Positions 53,185-62,046 of a DNA stretch of 64,000 nt are shown here, piece after piece. Numbering within the stretch: the stretch's first letter is position 1; every line of letters begins with the position of its first letter. The position numbers and the translations under genes are program-made. The notes under the pieces were generated by a model. That model saw nothing but the letters and a program-made list of their open reading frames with translations. It had not been told where the DNA came from and searched no databases. The stretch is from Bacteroides sp. 519 (GTDB taxonomy: Bacteria > Bacteroidota > Bacteroidia > Bacteroidales > Bacteroidaceae): assembly GCF_010500955.1 (NCBI RefSeq), contig NZ_QVMJ01000001.1, positions 248,001 through 312,000 on the forward strand, read 5' to 3'.

Positions 53185-53220
53185 TGAATGGGTTGTATTC
53201 ATTTTGATACAACCCATTGT
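53185..53220. terminator. Bidirectional terminator after mobC
   Basis: AATGGGTTGTAT-TCATTTTG-ATACAACCCATT is a perfect 12-bp stem. It is shared by mobC and the convergent gene that ends at 53223. Confidence 0.8.
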
Positions 53221-53222
53221 CT

Positions 53223-54557
53223 TTATAGTTTTTTTAATAAGTTATTTATTAACTCCTTAAGCATACCTGCATCTTCTTTTGATAAAGTACTAGAATCCTT
53301 ATTTACTTCAAGTTCAAATTCTTTTAAGAAACTCCTTAATACAATCATTCTTTCTTCATTGTTTTTATCTGTATTCTTTAATGATACATAAAATTTCCTT
53401 ATTAATAAATCTTCATTTTCAGCTTGAACCATTAAGCTGTAATTGTATTGATATAATTTTGCAATATATCTAAGGATTGCAAGGAAGAAAGAAATTATAA
53501 CAACGCTTAGTATTAAGCGTTTAATCATTTCGTATAATTTATTTTGGGGCTTTTCTATCTCATTCTGAATTTGTGGTATCAATTTTTGAATTTCATTAGT
53601 TGAGTGATAAAGATTTAATTTAATTTTTTCTAATTCTTTTTGATAATCTTCAATTTTTTCACATACATTTCTTATATTCTCTGCTTCGGTAGAGTAATCT
53701 TTTTTTTCATATAAGGTATTTTTTATGTTGTTGCATTCTAACAACAATGCCTCAAAATCATAATCATTTTCGTATTTGTTAACAATATCAACAAACCGAG
53801 TAACTTCATCTTTTACTAATAATGTACTATCCTTAACTAGGTTGTTTTTTACATCTATAAGTTTTGTTTTATTTTTAAAATCAGTCCTATTTTTATAAGA
53901 GTCATATTCTAATTTACTTAAATAATTATTCGTATTTCCTAATTCTGTCTGAATCTTAGACACTTTTCTCCCTAATCCAATGGAATCATCATTTAATAGA
54001 ATAAAACCAAGAGCACATACAATAATAATGAAAATTAATCCTAACCCTATTATCCATTGAAAAAATCTAGTTGAGTTTTCCTTAAAACGTCTTCGTCTAT
54101 CATCTATATTTTGTAATATAAATGGTATGTAATCAATCCCAAATTCCTCATCACTTTTCCCCTTTGGTAGTGATGTCGAAAATGCCGTATGAAAATTTTC
54201 ATTATTATATAGTTTGTTCAAAAATTCTTCAATTATTACTTCATCGTCTTTTTTGTTTTCATCTACTTGTCTTCCCAAATAAACTTTAAATTTTCTCCCT
54301 ATGGAAACAATTAAAAGACCAGTGATAATATATGCTGGAATATTCGTTAATAAAAATGTTATTCTACCCAACTCAGAAATCGGAGAAGTGTAGTAAAGTA
54401 AACTGACAAAGGTTGAGATTAATAACAAAAATAAATTATTCTTGTATTTCTCATTGTCAATTTGACTATTTAACTTTAATTTTCTAAGAAGGTAATATAA
54501 TACAATATTGATTGTTATTAAAAGCATATTTTTCAGATATAAAGATTTAAAGCTCAA
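53223..54557 (-). CDS. Membrane protein with coiled coil, probable cargo
   Basis: 444 residues. Three N-terminal membrane helices (about residues 8-95) are followed by a soluble segment, a fourth helix (WIIGLGLIFIIIVCALGFIL, ~165-187), a long coiled-coil region with periodic K/L/N (~200-325), a fifth helix (LILSVVIISFFLAILRYIAK) and a helical C-terminus. The DNA is AT-rich compared with the mob genes. It is antisense to its neighbours and interrupts the usual mobC-DUF3945-topB run. No family is recognised. Defence or surface-sensing cargo is possible but unproven. Confidence 0.7.
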   Translation of the reverse strand: MSFKSLYLKNMLLITINIVLYYLLRKLKLNSQIDNEKYKNNLFLLLISTFVSLLYYTSPISELGRITFLLTNIPAYIITGLLIVSIGRKFKVYLGRQVDENKKDDEVIIEEFLNKLYNNENFHTAFSTSLPKGKSDEEFGIDYIPFILQNIDDRRRRFKENSTRFFQWIIGLGLIFIIIVCALGFILLNDDSIGLGRKVSKIQTELGNTNNYLSKLEYDSYKNRTDFKNKTKLIDVKNNLVKDSTLLVKDEVTRFVDIVNKYENDYDFEALLLECNNIKNTLYEKKDYSTEAENIRNVCEKIEDYQKELEKIKLNLYHSTNEIQKLIPQIQNEIEKPQNKLYEMIKRLILSVVIISFFLAILRYIAKLYQYNYSLMVQAENEDLLIRKFYVSLKNTDKNNEERMIVLRSFLKEFELEVNKDSSTLSKEDAGMLKELINNLLKKL

Positions 54558-54711
54558 ATATACATATATCTAGATGATTAGTAATTATTTTATCAATAAA
54601 AAGACAAATAAAGCCAACCTGCGACACCTAACGCCACAACTTAATATATACACTATTTCATCCGTACTTTTAATTCGATAAGTTTTTTATTAACCATTAA
54701 AAATTAAAGTT

Positions 54712-56196
54712 ATGGATGTAAATTCAAACAACAAGTCCGGCTCTGATGAACAGATGATGGACATTCTTCTTGTCTTTGACAAGGAAAAGAAAGCGATTAA
54801 TGCCGTAAAGGGTATTGATGAAAACGGGGAACTGCAAACTGTTCCGCCAAAGCATGAGCATAACAATGATTTCCTGAAAGTGGATAAGCAGGGTAACGCT
54901 CTTGAAAATTTCTTGAAGAACTTTTTCAGCCAGCTAAAAGACCCGACCCGTTTCAGTTTCTTCAAAGTAGCCCCCGAAGACACCGAACGGACAGTCAAAA
55001 TCATTCAGGAGAATATCAAGAACCCGACACCTGCTGCCGATGAAATGCTTGATAAAATCCGTATCGAGCCTAAAGACCTGAAAGTGGAAAGTCCGAAAGA
55101 ATCCACAACACAGGAACAGAAACCTGATACGAACAAGTATTTCATTGACCCTAACAAAATCAACTGGGACGACCTGAAAAATCTGGGAATCACCAAAGAA
55201 CAGCTTGAAAAGTCAAAGGCTTTAGAACCTATGCTGCGTGGATATAAGTCCCCTTCTACCTTTCCGATTGAAGCCAACTTCGGGTCAATGGTAATGAAAA
55301 CGGATGCCCGTCTTTCGTTTCGTCCGGACAGTGAAGGAAATGTGGTTTTGGCAATTCATGGTATCCGTAAAGAACCGGAACTTGACCGTCCGTTCTTTGG
55401 ACACCAGTTTACCGATGAAGACAAAAAGAATCTCCGGGAAACCGGAAACATGGGTAGAATTGTGGATGTGAAAAATTACCGTACAAGTGAACTTGTACCT
55501 TCTTTTATCAGCATCGACAAACAGACCAATGAACTGGTATCCATGAAGGCTTCGTTCCTCAAACTCCCCGATGAAATTAAAGGTGTTAAACTGGATGAAA
55601 AACAGAAAGCAGCTCTGATGGAAGGTAAAGCGGTATTCCTTGAAAATATGATTTCTGCCAAGAATAAACCGTTTTCTGCCTTCGTTCAGGTCAATGCGGA
55701 AAAACGCAGCCTTGAATTTATCTTTCCCGAAAAAGAGCAAAAGCAAATCCAGCAACAGGGACAACAGCAGAAGAACGACCAGCCCAAAGGGGTGCGTATT
55801 CCCAAATCCCTTGCAGGGGTGGAATTATCCGACAAACAGCAGGCTGATTTGCGGGCGGATAAAACCATCTATGTAAAAGGGCTGAAAGATAAAGAAGGTC
55901 AGGAATATAATGCCTATGTAAAGGTAAACCATGGAAAAGGAAAGCTGGATTTCTACAAATTCAATCCTGATAAAGCGAAAGAGAAAGCCAAAGAAATAAC
56001 CCCTGCCAACGAACATAAAACACAGGTAGCAGTCAATTCCGAAGGCAAAACGAACGAAGCGACCAAGCATACGAAAGAACCTTTGAAGCCCGGACAGGCT
56101 ACACCTACCGAGGAACAGAAGAAAAAGCGTGAAGAAAAGAAAGAAGAGCAAAAAAACGACAAACCTAAAAAGTCGCAAGGTCGCAAAATGAAATAA
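54712..56196 (+). CDS. DUF4099/DUF3945-domain protein
   Basis: 494 residues. The central DUF4099-like block (LEKSKALEPMLRGYKSPSTF) is followed by two DUF3945 repeats (VKLDEKQKAALMEGKAVFLE and VELSDKQQADLRADKTIYVK), each with a closing aromatic strand. The C-terminus is a lysine/glutamate-rich tail. The family is nearly always next to topB in Bacteroides conjugative elements, as here, and may bind DNA for the topoisomerase. Function not established. Confidence 0.88.
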   Translation: MDVNSNNKSGSDEQMMDILLVFDKEKKAINAVKGIDENGELQTVPPKHEHNNDFLKVDKQGNALENFLKNFFSQLKDPTRFSFFKVAPEDTERTVKIIQENIKNPTPAADEMLDKIRIEPKDLKVESPKESTTQEQKPDTNKYFIDPNKINWDDLKNLGITKEQLEKSKALEPMLRGYKSPSTFPIEANFGSMVMKTDARLSFRPDSEGNVVLAIHGIRKEPELDRPFFGHQFTDEDKKNLRETGNMGRIVDVKNYRTSELVPSFISIDKQTNELVSMKASFLKLPDEIKGVKLDEKQKAALMEGKAVFLENMISAKNKPFSAFVQVNAEKRSLEFIFPEKEQKQIQQQGQQQKNDQPKGVRIPKSLAGVELSDKQQADLRADKTIYVKGLKDKEGQEYNAYVKVNHGKGKLDFYKFNPDKAKEKAKEITPANEHKTQVAVNSEGKTNEATKHTKEPLKPGQATPTEEQKKKREEKKEEQKNDKPKKSQGRKMK

Positions 56197-56199
56197 TTA

Positions 56200-56220
56200 T
56201 TAACCACAAAAATCCAATTA
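56200..56220 (+). promoter_or_regulatory. AACCACAAAAAT box before topB
   Basis: TTAACCACAAAAATCCAATT lies just before the topB ATG (56225). It matches the boxes at traN and traE but without the hairpin leader. An inverted copy, CTAACCACAAAAATCCTCAA on the minus strand, lies beyond topB at 58388-58369. Confidence 0.5.
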
Positions 56221-56224
56221 TATA

Positions 56225-58306
56225 ATGATAGCAGTAATAGCAGAAAAGCCCAGTGTGGCAAGGGATATAGCCACCGTACTGGGAGCAACACAAAAGAATG
56301 ACGGGAACATTTCAGGTAACGGATATATCGTTACCTGGGCGTTCGGTCATTTGGTCGGACTTGCCATGCCTGATGCCTACGGAATCGAAAACTTCAGGCG
56401 GGAAAATTTACCCATACTACCGCAGTTGTTCCAGCTTATTCCCCGTCAGGTAAAAACCGACAAAGGATATAAGCCCGATACTGGGACGGTTAAGCAACTC
56501 AAGATTATTAAAGAAGTATTCGACCAATGCGATAAGATTATCGTTGCAACTGATGCCGGAAGAGAAGGTGAACTGATATTCAGGTACATTTACCAATATC
56601 TTGAGTGTCGGAAACCTTTCGTCCGCTTATGGGTAAGCAGCCTGACGGATAAAGCCATCCGGGACGGATTGCAGAATCTCAAGGACGGGACAATGTACGA
56701 CAACCTTTTCCGGTCGGCAAAGGCAAGAAGCGAAGCAGATTGGCTTATCGGCATTAATGCTTCCCAAGCGTTAAGTATAGCTGCCGGAAGAGGGACATAT
56801 TCTTTGGGACGGGTACAGACACCCACGCTGGCGATGATATGTTCCCGTTATCTTGAGAACAAGAACTTCGTTCCACAGAAGTATTGGCAACTGAAATTAC
56901 AAACCGGGAAAGATAGCATCGAATTTTCAGCCCTTTCAGAAGAAAAATTCGATAGCCAGCAACCTGCCATCGACAAGCTGCAAATAATAAAGGATAGCGG
57001 TCAGGTGCAGGTTAAGTCAGTGGAATTTAAGGAAGTGAACCAAGAACCACCGCTTTTGTATGACCTTACTACCTTGCAGAAGGAAGCCAATACAAAACTT
57101 AATTTCTCCGCAGATAAAACGCTGTCCATTGCACAAAAACTGTATGAAGGCAAGCTGCTTTCATACCCCCGAACCGGAAGCCGTTATATATCACAGGACA
57201 TTTTCGATGAAATACCGGAACGAATTTCCCTACTGGAAACTTACGACCGGTTTGCCGGCTACGCAAAATCAATGAAAGGTAGCAACCTGAATCGGCGTTC
57301 GGTGGACGATAAGAAAGTTACCGACCACCATGCCCTGATTATTACCGAAAATAAGCCCGGCAGTTTACAGGCGGATGAACAGGCAATATATGAACTGGTT
57401 GCCGGAAGGATGCTGGAAGCTTTTTCGGAAAAGTGTGTCAAGGAAGTTACTTCAATTTCTCTCACTAGTGGCGAGAGTATTTTTGCAGTCAAAGGAACAG
57501 TAATAAAATCTGCCGGATGGCGGGCTGTTTTCAACGCCCAAGAAGAAGGCGAAGAAAATACCGTTTTACCTGTATTAAATGAAGGTGATAATTTACCCCT
57601 TTTCGATATTGAGTTGCTGGAAAAGCAGACTAAGTCCAAACCACTACATACGGAAAGTTCGTTGCTATCGGCTATGGAAAATGCAGGAAAGGAACTGGAA
57701 GATACAGAACTGAAAGCCAGTATGAAGGATTCCGGTATCGGTACGCCAGCGACACGGGCAGCGATTATTGAAACTCTCTTTACCCGCCAATATATTGTCA
57801 GGGAGAAAAAAGCCCTTGTGCCGACCGAAAAAGGACTGGCGGTTTACGATATAGTCCGGGACAAGAAAATCGCAGATGTGGAAATGACGGGTATGTGGGA
57901 AAACGCACTATCCAAGATTGAAAGCGGGGATATGAATCCCGATACCTTCCATAAAAGTACAGAAGTTCATGCTTCACAGATAACCAGCGAACTTTTAGGG
58001 GTACAGCTCACCTTATCAACGCAGCAGGATTTAACCTGCCCGAAATGCGGGACAGCTCGGATCCTGCTGTATCCGAAAGTGGCAAAGTGTGATAATGCTG
58101 ATTGTGGGCTGGTTATCTTCCGAAACAAAAGCGATAAGCAATTAACGGATAAGCAGATTACGGAACTGGTAACAATAAAGAAAACCGGAATGATAAAAGG
58201 TTTCAAGAGTAAAGCCGGAAAGCCCTTTGATGCTTCACTGGCTTTTGACAACCAGTTCAATGTGGTATTCGTTTTCCCTGAAAAGAAAGGGAAATCAAGG
58301 AAATAA
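56225..58306 (+). CDS. topB: DNA topoisomerase III (Exc-like)
   Basis: A 693-residue type IA topoisomerase. The Toprim domain has MIAVIAEKPSVARDIATVLG and TDAGREGELIFRYI. The catalytic tyrosine lies in LLSYPRTGSRYIS (near residue 317). A C-terminal zinc ribbon is present (CPKCGTARILLY, CDNADCGLVIF). CTnDOT's excision protein Exc is a topoisomerase III of this kind, so this may be its counterpart. That is an inference from family and setting. Confidence 0.95.
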   Translation: MIAVIAEKPSVARDIATVLGATQKNDGNISGNGYIVTWAFGHLVGLAMPDAYGIENFRRENLPILPQLFQLIPRQVKTDKGYKPDTGTVKQLKIIKEVFDQCDKIIVATDAGREGELIFRYIYQYLECRKPFVRLWVSSLTDKAIRDGLQNLKDGTMYDNLFRSAKARSEADWLIGINASQALSIAAGRGTYSLGRVQTPTLAMICSRYLENKNFVPQKYWQLKLQTGKDSIEFSALSEEKFDSQQPAIDKLQIIKDSGQVQVKSVEFKEVNQEPPLLYDLTTLQKEANTKLNFSADKTLSIAQKLYEGKLLSYPRTGSRYISQDIFDEIPERISLLETYDRFAGYAKSMKGSNLNRRSVDDKKVTDHHALIITENKPGSLQADEQAIYELVAGRMLEAFSEKCVKEVTSISLTSGESIFAVKGTVIKSAGWRAVFNAQEEGEENTVLPVLNEGDNLPLFDIELLEKQTKSKPLHTESSLLSAMENAGKELEDTELKASMKDSGIGTPATRAAIIETLFTRQYIVREKKALVPTEKGLAVYDIVRDKKIADVEMTGMWENALSKIESGDMNPDTFHKSTEVHASQITSELLGVQLTLSTQQDLTCPKCGTARILLYPKVAKCDNADCGLVIFRNKSDKQLTDKQITELVTIKKTGMIKGFKSKAGKPFDASLAFDNQFNVVFVFPEKKGKSRK

Positions 58307-58387
58307 TCTGAAATTCCGTATCTTTACCACAGAAAATTCCATTATGAATAGATTTTATGCTATCCGTAATTGAGGATTTTTGTGGTT

Positions 58388-58417
58388 AGCACCCGGTGGG
58401 GACACTGGGTGCTTTTC
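58388..58417. terminator. Terminator after topB
   Basis: AGCACCCGGTG pairs with CACTGGGTGCT around GGGA, followed by TTTT. It ends at the 3' end of the convergent gene. The AACCACAAAAAT box abuts its left arm. Confidence 0.75.
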
Positions 58418-58871
58418 ATTTTTTCACTTGAGATTCCATAAAGCTATTTATAGTTTTTTGGAACTCATAGATACCATCATTTATATATCCATAATCATCC
58501 TTGTTTTTGCCATATTTAGCTTCATATTCTGTATAAAGATGTCTGCTAAAAGGGAAATATATATAATTAGTATTAGGCTCTTTACTATCTAATATAATTT
58601 CTTTAGTAATATCAAAGTCTTGATTTCCCTTTATATTCCAGCAATGACAAAATACATGAAAGCTTCTATTGAGTATTGCTACCACAACCCCTTCAACACA
58701 ATCGCATCCGATGTTTTCTGCACAATAACAAGAATTTTGGATACACTTGTTTTCTTTAATAATATCAACAGGGAAATCCACATTAACATCTTCTAAAGAA
58801 GATATGTCGTTAATTTCTATACTATAATAAATTATGCCATTATATAGTATCGGTAAAGCATTATCATCCAT
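58416..58871 (-). CDS. Hypothetical cysteine-containing protein
   Basis: 151 residues, acidic and soluble. A cysteine-rich middle (CIQNSCYCAENIGCDCVEGV, residues ~43-62) has five cysteines in 16 residues and HVFCHCW follows near residue 75, suggesting a metal or disulfide site. The C-terminus is a helix (YEFQKTINSFMESQVKK). AT-rich DNA. No family recognised. Cargo of the transposon. Confidence 0.6.
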   Translation of the reverse strand: MDDNALPILYNGIIYYSIEINDISSLEDVNVDFPVDIIKENKCIQNSCYCAENIGCDCVEGVVVAILNRSFHVFCHCWNIKGNQDFDITKEIILDSKEPNTNYIYFPFSRHLYTEYEAKYGKNKDDYGYINDGIYEFQKTINSFMESQVKK

Positions 58872-58924
58872 ATTTTTTTGTTTTATATATAAATATATTC
58901 AAAACTTGAAAAGTGAACAAATAA

Positions 58925-59419
58925 CTAACTTTTTTTTATTCGATAAGTATTTGAATGTGTCAATTCCCATTCTGAACCAATAGTCCTTCCAATAAAAGGT
59001 ATTCCTTCTCCCAGCATGATAGGAATAGTGTAAATTGTCAATTCATCCAGCAGTTCGGTATTGATTAAAGATGTGATAAGTTTACCGCCCCCAATAACTA
59101 CCAAATCGGATTCCATTTCTTTTTTCAATCCTTGAATAACATCGAAAGGATTGTCGGTTATGAAAGCTAAATATTCTTCCTGAATAGTATTTATAGGGGT
59201 ATTTGCGACAACAAAAGTCTTTTTACTTTTGTATGGCCAACCACCCCACCGTTCAAAAATAAAATTATAGGTATTTGTGCCGGAAATCAGCGTTTCTGCG
59301 GAACTATATACTTTGCTGATAGATTCTTTTACCTCTTTTGTAATCCAGTCGATTTCACCATCTTTACGGGCAATAAACCCATCAAGAGATATAGCTACTT
59401 GCGCTTTTAAGATTCCCAT
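58925..59419 (-). CDS. RibD C-terminal-like dihydrofolate reductase family protein (copy B)
   Basis: 164 residues: GILKAQVAISLDGFIARKDG (family opening), TLISGTNTYNFIFERWGGWP, VVIGGGKLITSL (NADPH loop) and a C-terminal TIPIMLGEGIPFIG. It is only distantly similar to the 11074-11604 protein, yet both are preceded by the same structured leader RNA. Such proteins are reductases of uncertain substrate, often on resistance-bearing elements. The start codon at 59419 lies about 40 nt after the conserved leader. Confidence 0.85.
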   Translation of the reverse strand: MGILKAQVAISLDGFIARKDGEIDWITKEVKESISKVYSSAETLISGTNTYNFIFERWGGWPYKSKKTFVVANTPINTIQEEYLAFITDNPFDVIQGLKKEMESDLVVIGGGKLITSLINTELLDELTIYTIPIMLGEGIPFIGRTIGSEWELTHSNTYRIKKS

Positions 59420-59461
59420 GTCAATAGGTATTAAACAGTTATAAAACTGTTCGCCAGCCCA

Positions 59462-59640
59462 TCAAAAAGAAGCGTGGAACTCACACTGCTCCGATACGAG
59501 GTACTGGCATACCTAAGAATAGAAGACAGGCAAGCCCACGCTATACAACGATAGCATAGACATTGCACAGTAGTCCCTATTCTTTTGAAAATTGCCAGTT
59601 TTCGTATCGAGACGTTCTGCGAACGTTATGTTATATATAA
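59462..59640 (-). ncRNA. Structured leader RNA, intact copy B
   Basis: Minus-strand elements in order: hairpin ACGTTC-GCA-GAACGT (59626-59612); P1 5' arm CGATACGA (59609-59602) and ACTGGCA (59599-59593); P2 AAGAATAG (59584-59577); conserved GCAATGT; P3 GCTAT/ATAGC (59555-59540); conserved GCGTGGGCTTGC; P2 3' arm CTATTCTT (59522-59515); P1 3' arm TGCCAGT (59509-59503) and TCGTATCG (59499-59492); then GTGTGAGTTCCACGC, whose CCACGC (59477-59472) can pair with GCGTGG (59541-59536). Copy A differs in P1, P2 and P3 with compensating changes. Cis-regulation of the reductase gene is likely; the class is not one I recognise. Confidence 0.7.
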
Positions 59641-59686
59641 ATTCTGAAAGATTAACTTTCAGCTTTTTATCTCAAATTTTCTTCTG

Positions 59687-59694
59687 CAAAGATA
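59687..59694 (-). promoter_or_regulatory. -7 promoter box of leader copy B
   Basis: TATCTTTG on the minus strand, about 50 nt before the first leader hairpin. Copy A has TACCTTTG in the equivalent place (13449-13442). Both are followed by GC and an AT-rich start region. Confidence 0.6.
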
Positions 59695-59724
59695 CTGAAA
59701 GTCGGTGATATAAGCTATTATTTT

Positions 59725-60003
59725 TTACAGTTTCTCCCGAATCAATTTATGTACATCGGTAGCTTTATAATAGCATCGACCATCATCCAGTTTTATATAC
59801 GGAAGGATACCTTTTTTTCGATAACGTTGGAGTGTGCGAAGGCTAACTTTTAAAAGAAACATCAAATCCTGATTATCCAAAAGCTGTTCACCATCCAAAC
59901 AATTACGCTGGGTTGCCAATCGGTCGATTTTCTTTTCGGTCATATCGAACCTGTCCATTATACGTTCCATCCAAGCGATGAATGTTTCTCTATCTATATT
60001 CAT
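59725..60003 (-). CDS. Excisionase-like helix-turn-helix protein
   Basis: 92 residues with an N-terminal helix and a MerR/Xis-type winged helix: LLDNQDLMFLLKVSLRTLQR, YRKKGILPYIKLDDGRCYYK, ATDVHKLIREKL. This fits Xis2c/Xis2d-like proteins that control CTn excision and tra expression. It follows the primase-helicase gene by 12 bp on the same strand. Confidence 0.82.
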   Translation of the reverse strand: MNIDRETFIAWMERIMDRFDMTEKKIDRLATQRNCLDGEQLLDNQDLMFLLKVSLRTLQRYRKKGILPYIKLDDGRCYYKATDVHKLIREKL

Positions 60004-60015
60004 AACAATAACCGA

Positions 60016-62046
60016 TTAAAAATGACCTTTAATAAAATAACTCTGATTTGAAGGGTCTTTAATAATAATTTCCTTCTCCCGCATAAAGCGTATATAACTT
60101 TTCGCTGTGCGTTCCTTTACATCCATAATCTGCTGTATCTGTTCGCACAGGTCTATATAAGTGATAAATGTTTGCTGGTCGAACACTTCACGGGCTACGC
60201 TTACCAGTTCTTTTTCTTTCCGCTTCTCTTTTTCTTCACGGGGCTTTTCACCACGATATAGGTGCATCCCGGTTTCCTTATCCCAAGAAAAAAGCATTAA
60301 TGGAACATCCAACGGACTGCCTTCCCGTACCTTCAAGGCTTTCACTACTGATACAGTCGGTTCATTATCCAGCTCGATGGAGAGGATGGCAGCCGATTTT
60401 CGTTGCAATTCCGACCCCAAGTGTCCACGAAGCTTTAATCCGTTCGGGACATAGTGTAATACACAAACAATACAGGTCTGATATATTCCAGCCAATCGGT
60501 AGAGTTCATCGACAACCCGCAAACTTTCGGCTTCATCATTGGCGGAATGTACCAAATCTGCAATACCATCTATGACAACTAACTGAATACCGCCATATTG
60601 ATAATGAAACTTATCCATACTTTGAACAATAGCCTGTAAACGTTCTTTACGGGACATCCCGGTCAGACAGAAGGCTTTCAACTCTTCCGGCTTTTCCGGT
60701 TGTTTTGCCCGCTTTAATAGGTTGGAAACATTCTTAAACAGTTGTACTTCGGACTGTTCTGTATCATACAACAGGACAGCTTTATTTTGGCTGTTTTCGT
60801 GTACATTGATTCCCAATGTATCAATACAAATATTTTCCGGTCTGATTGACCCGGCAACCAACGCAGCAACATAGTTGCTTTTCCCTGTACCTTCACCACC
60901 TGTGATGCAAAGGATATTTCCCTGTGTTCCCAGTGGTACATCCCCGGCAGATATGATTTCCTGTGCTTTTGCCGGAGGGTTATTAAAATCTATTTCGCAC
61001 GATTTCAGCATAGTCATAGTATCGCTGTATAGAGTATCTAAAAAATCAAGGAAGAGTTTCAGGAACGCTTCACGGCTATTTCCAAGTCTGAAATAATCGG
61101 ATATATCTTTCTCTTCTTTTGTTCCTGAAAGTGGTAATAGAAGACGTTTTACGCCGTATTCTGCCAACTGTTTTTCATGTTTGGAAGAACTCTCAAGCCC
61201 GGTTTTATCTACATCATAAAGTAGAATGATATGTTTGAACCGGAATGACAGTTTATGAATGATAGTTGCCGGAATGTTTACAGTTTCGCTGTTAAAACAT
61301 ATTGCATGAAATCCCTTCGCTGCGAGGGAAAGAACATCTTTTTCACCGCCAGTGATAAATACTGTATCACCTTTGGCTGGTAACTGTTCCAATCCGAAGC
61401 TATAATTTTCCCCCATATCACCCCCATATAAGAATCGCATTTTGGAAAATGGACGGTATAGTTTGATATATCGTTTGCTCTTATAACCAAATATGGGTTC
61501 TCCCAATGATGAAGTTATGGAGTATGGTTTTTCCTCTGAATTTTCACTTTTGAACTCCCGAATGGAACAAACCTTGTATTGTGTCAATATTTCAGAAGTG
61601 ATACCGAACTTTTCCCAGTATTCCAATTCATTCCGGGAAATTTTTTGTTCCTGAAAGCTATATGGTTTAGCTTTCTTTTCAGGAATGACAAGTATAGATT
61701 CCTTCCGGTTATATGGTACAGAGTTATCTGTATTCTCTGATAATCCAAGTGATAAATCCTGATTAATGGTTTTCAATATCTCGACAAAATCATTAGCATT
61801 GTTACAATTCAAACCTTTCAGTTTTCCTACGAGGTAAAAACAATCCCCACTATACTCGTCATTCCCAAAGTCTTTCAGCTTATATACTCCGGCTTTTCGG
61901 TCAAAATAAATATTACACGAAGCCTTATTGTCTTTATACAATGGGTTGAAGAAATTACGTCCTACACGCCATTGACAAGCAATGTAATATCTAAAAACGT
62001 TCAGTCCGTTACTTGTTCTTTCTAAGATTTCTTCTTTCCTTAACAT
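60016..62046 (-). CDS. Fused primase/helicase of the conjugative transposon
   Basis: 676 residues. A CHC2-like N-terminus (FFNPLYKDNKASCNIYFDRK), a Toprim domain (TVFITGGEKDVLSLAAKGFH, then LLYDVDKTGLESS), and a RecA/RepA-like ATPase (CITGGEGTGKSNYVAALVAG, LVVIDGIADLVHSAND, LHYVPNGLKLRGHLGSELQR). The C-terminus is a winged-helix-like segment. It combines the two proteins encoded separately at 24422-25315 and 25415-26422. It overlaps the following gene start region by 38 bp. It probably replicates the excised element. Confidence 0.88.
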   Translation of the reverse strand: MLRKEEILERTSNGLNVFRYYIACQWRVGRNFFNPLYKDNKASCNIYFDRKAGVYKLKDFGNDEYSGDCFYLVGKLKGLNCNNANDFVEILKTINQDLSLGLSENTDNSVPYNRKESILVIPEKKAKPYSFQEQKISRNELEYWEKFGITSEILTQYKVCSIREFKSENSEEKPYSITSSLGEPIFGYKSKRYIKLYRPFSKMRFLYGGDMGENYSFGLEQLPAKGDTVFITGGEKDVLSLAAKGFHAICFNSETVNIPATIIHKLSFRFKHIILLYDVDKTGLESSSKHEKQLAEYGVKRLLLPLSGTKEEKDISDYFRLGNSREAFLKLFLDFLDTLYSDTMTMLKSCEIDFNNPPAKAQEIISAGDVPLGTQGNILCITGGEGTGKSNYVAALVAGSIRPENICIDTLGINVHENSQNKAVLLYDTEQSEVQLFKNVSNLLKRAKQPEKPEELKAFCLTGMSRKERLQAIVQSMDKFHYQYGGIQLVVIDGIADLVHSANDEAESLRVVDELYRLAGIYQTCIVCVLHYVPNGLKLRGHLGSELQRKSAAILSIELDNEPTVSVVKALKVREGSPLDVPLMLFSWDKETGMHLYRGEKPREEKEKRKEKELVSVAREVFDQQTFITYIDLCEQIQQIMDVKERTAKSYIRFMREKEIIIKDPSNQSYFIKGHF

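Noticed and set aside
59462..59640. Reading the conserved leader as an integron attC site, because it is a long imperfect palindrome next to a reductase gene.
   Set aside because: Proper RYYYAAC and GTTRRRY core sites are not found at its ends, and the conserved parts are internal loops; no integron integrase is near.
59462..59640. Known riboswitch classes (cobalamin, tetrahydrofolate, ZTP) for the leader.
   Set aside because: The signature bases of those classes, as I know them, are not visible; left unassigned.
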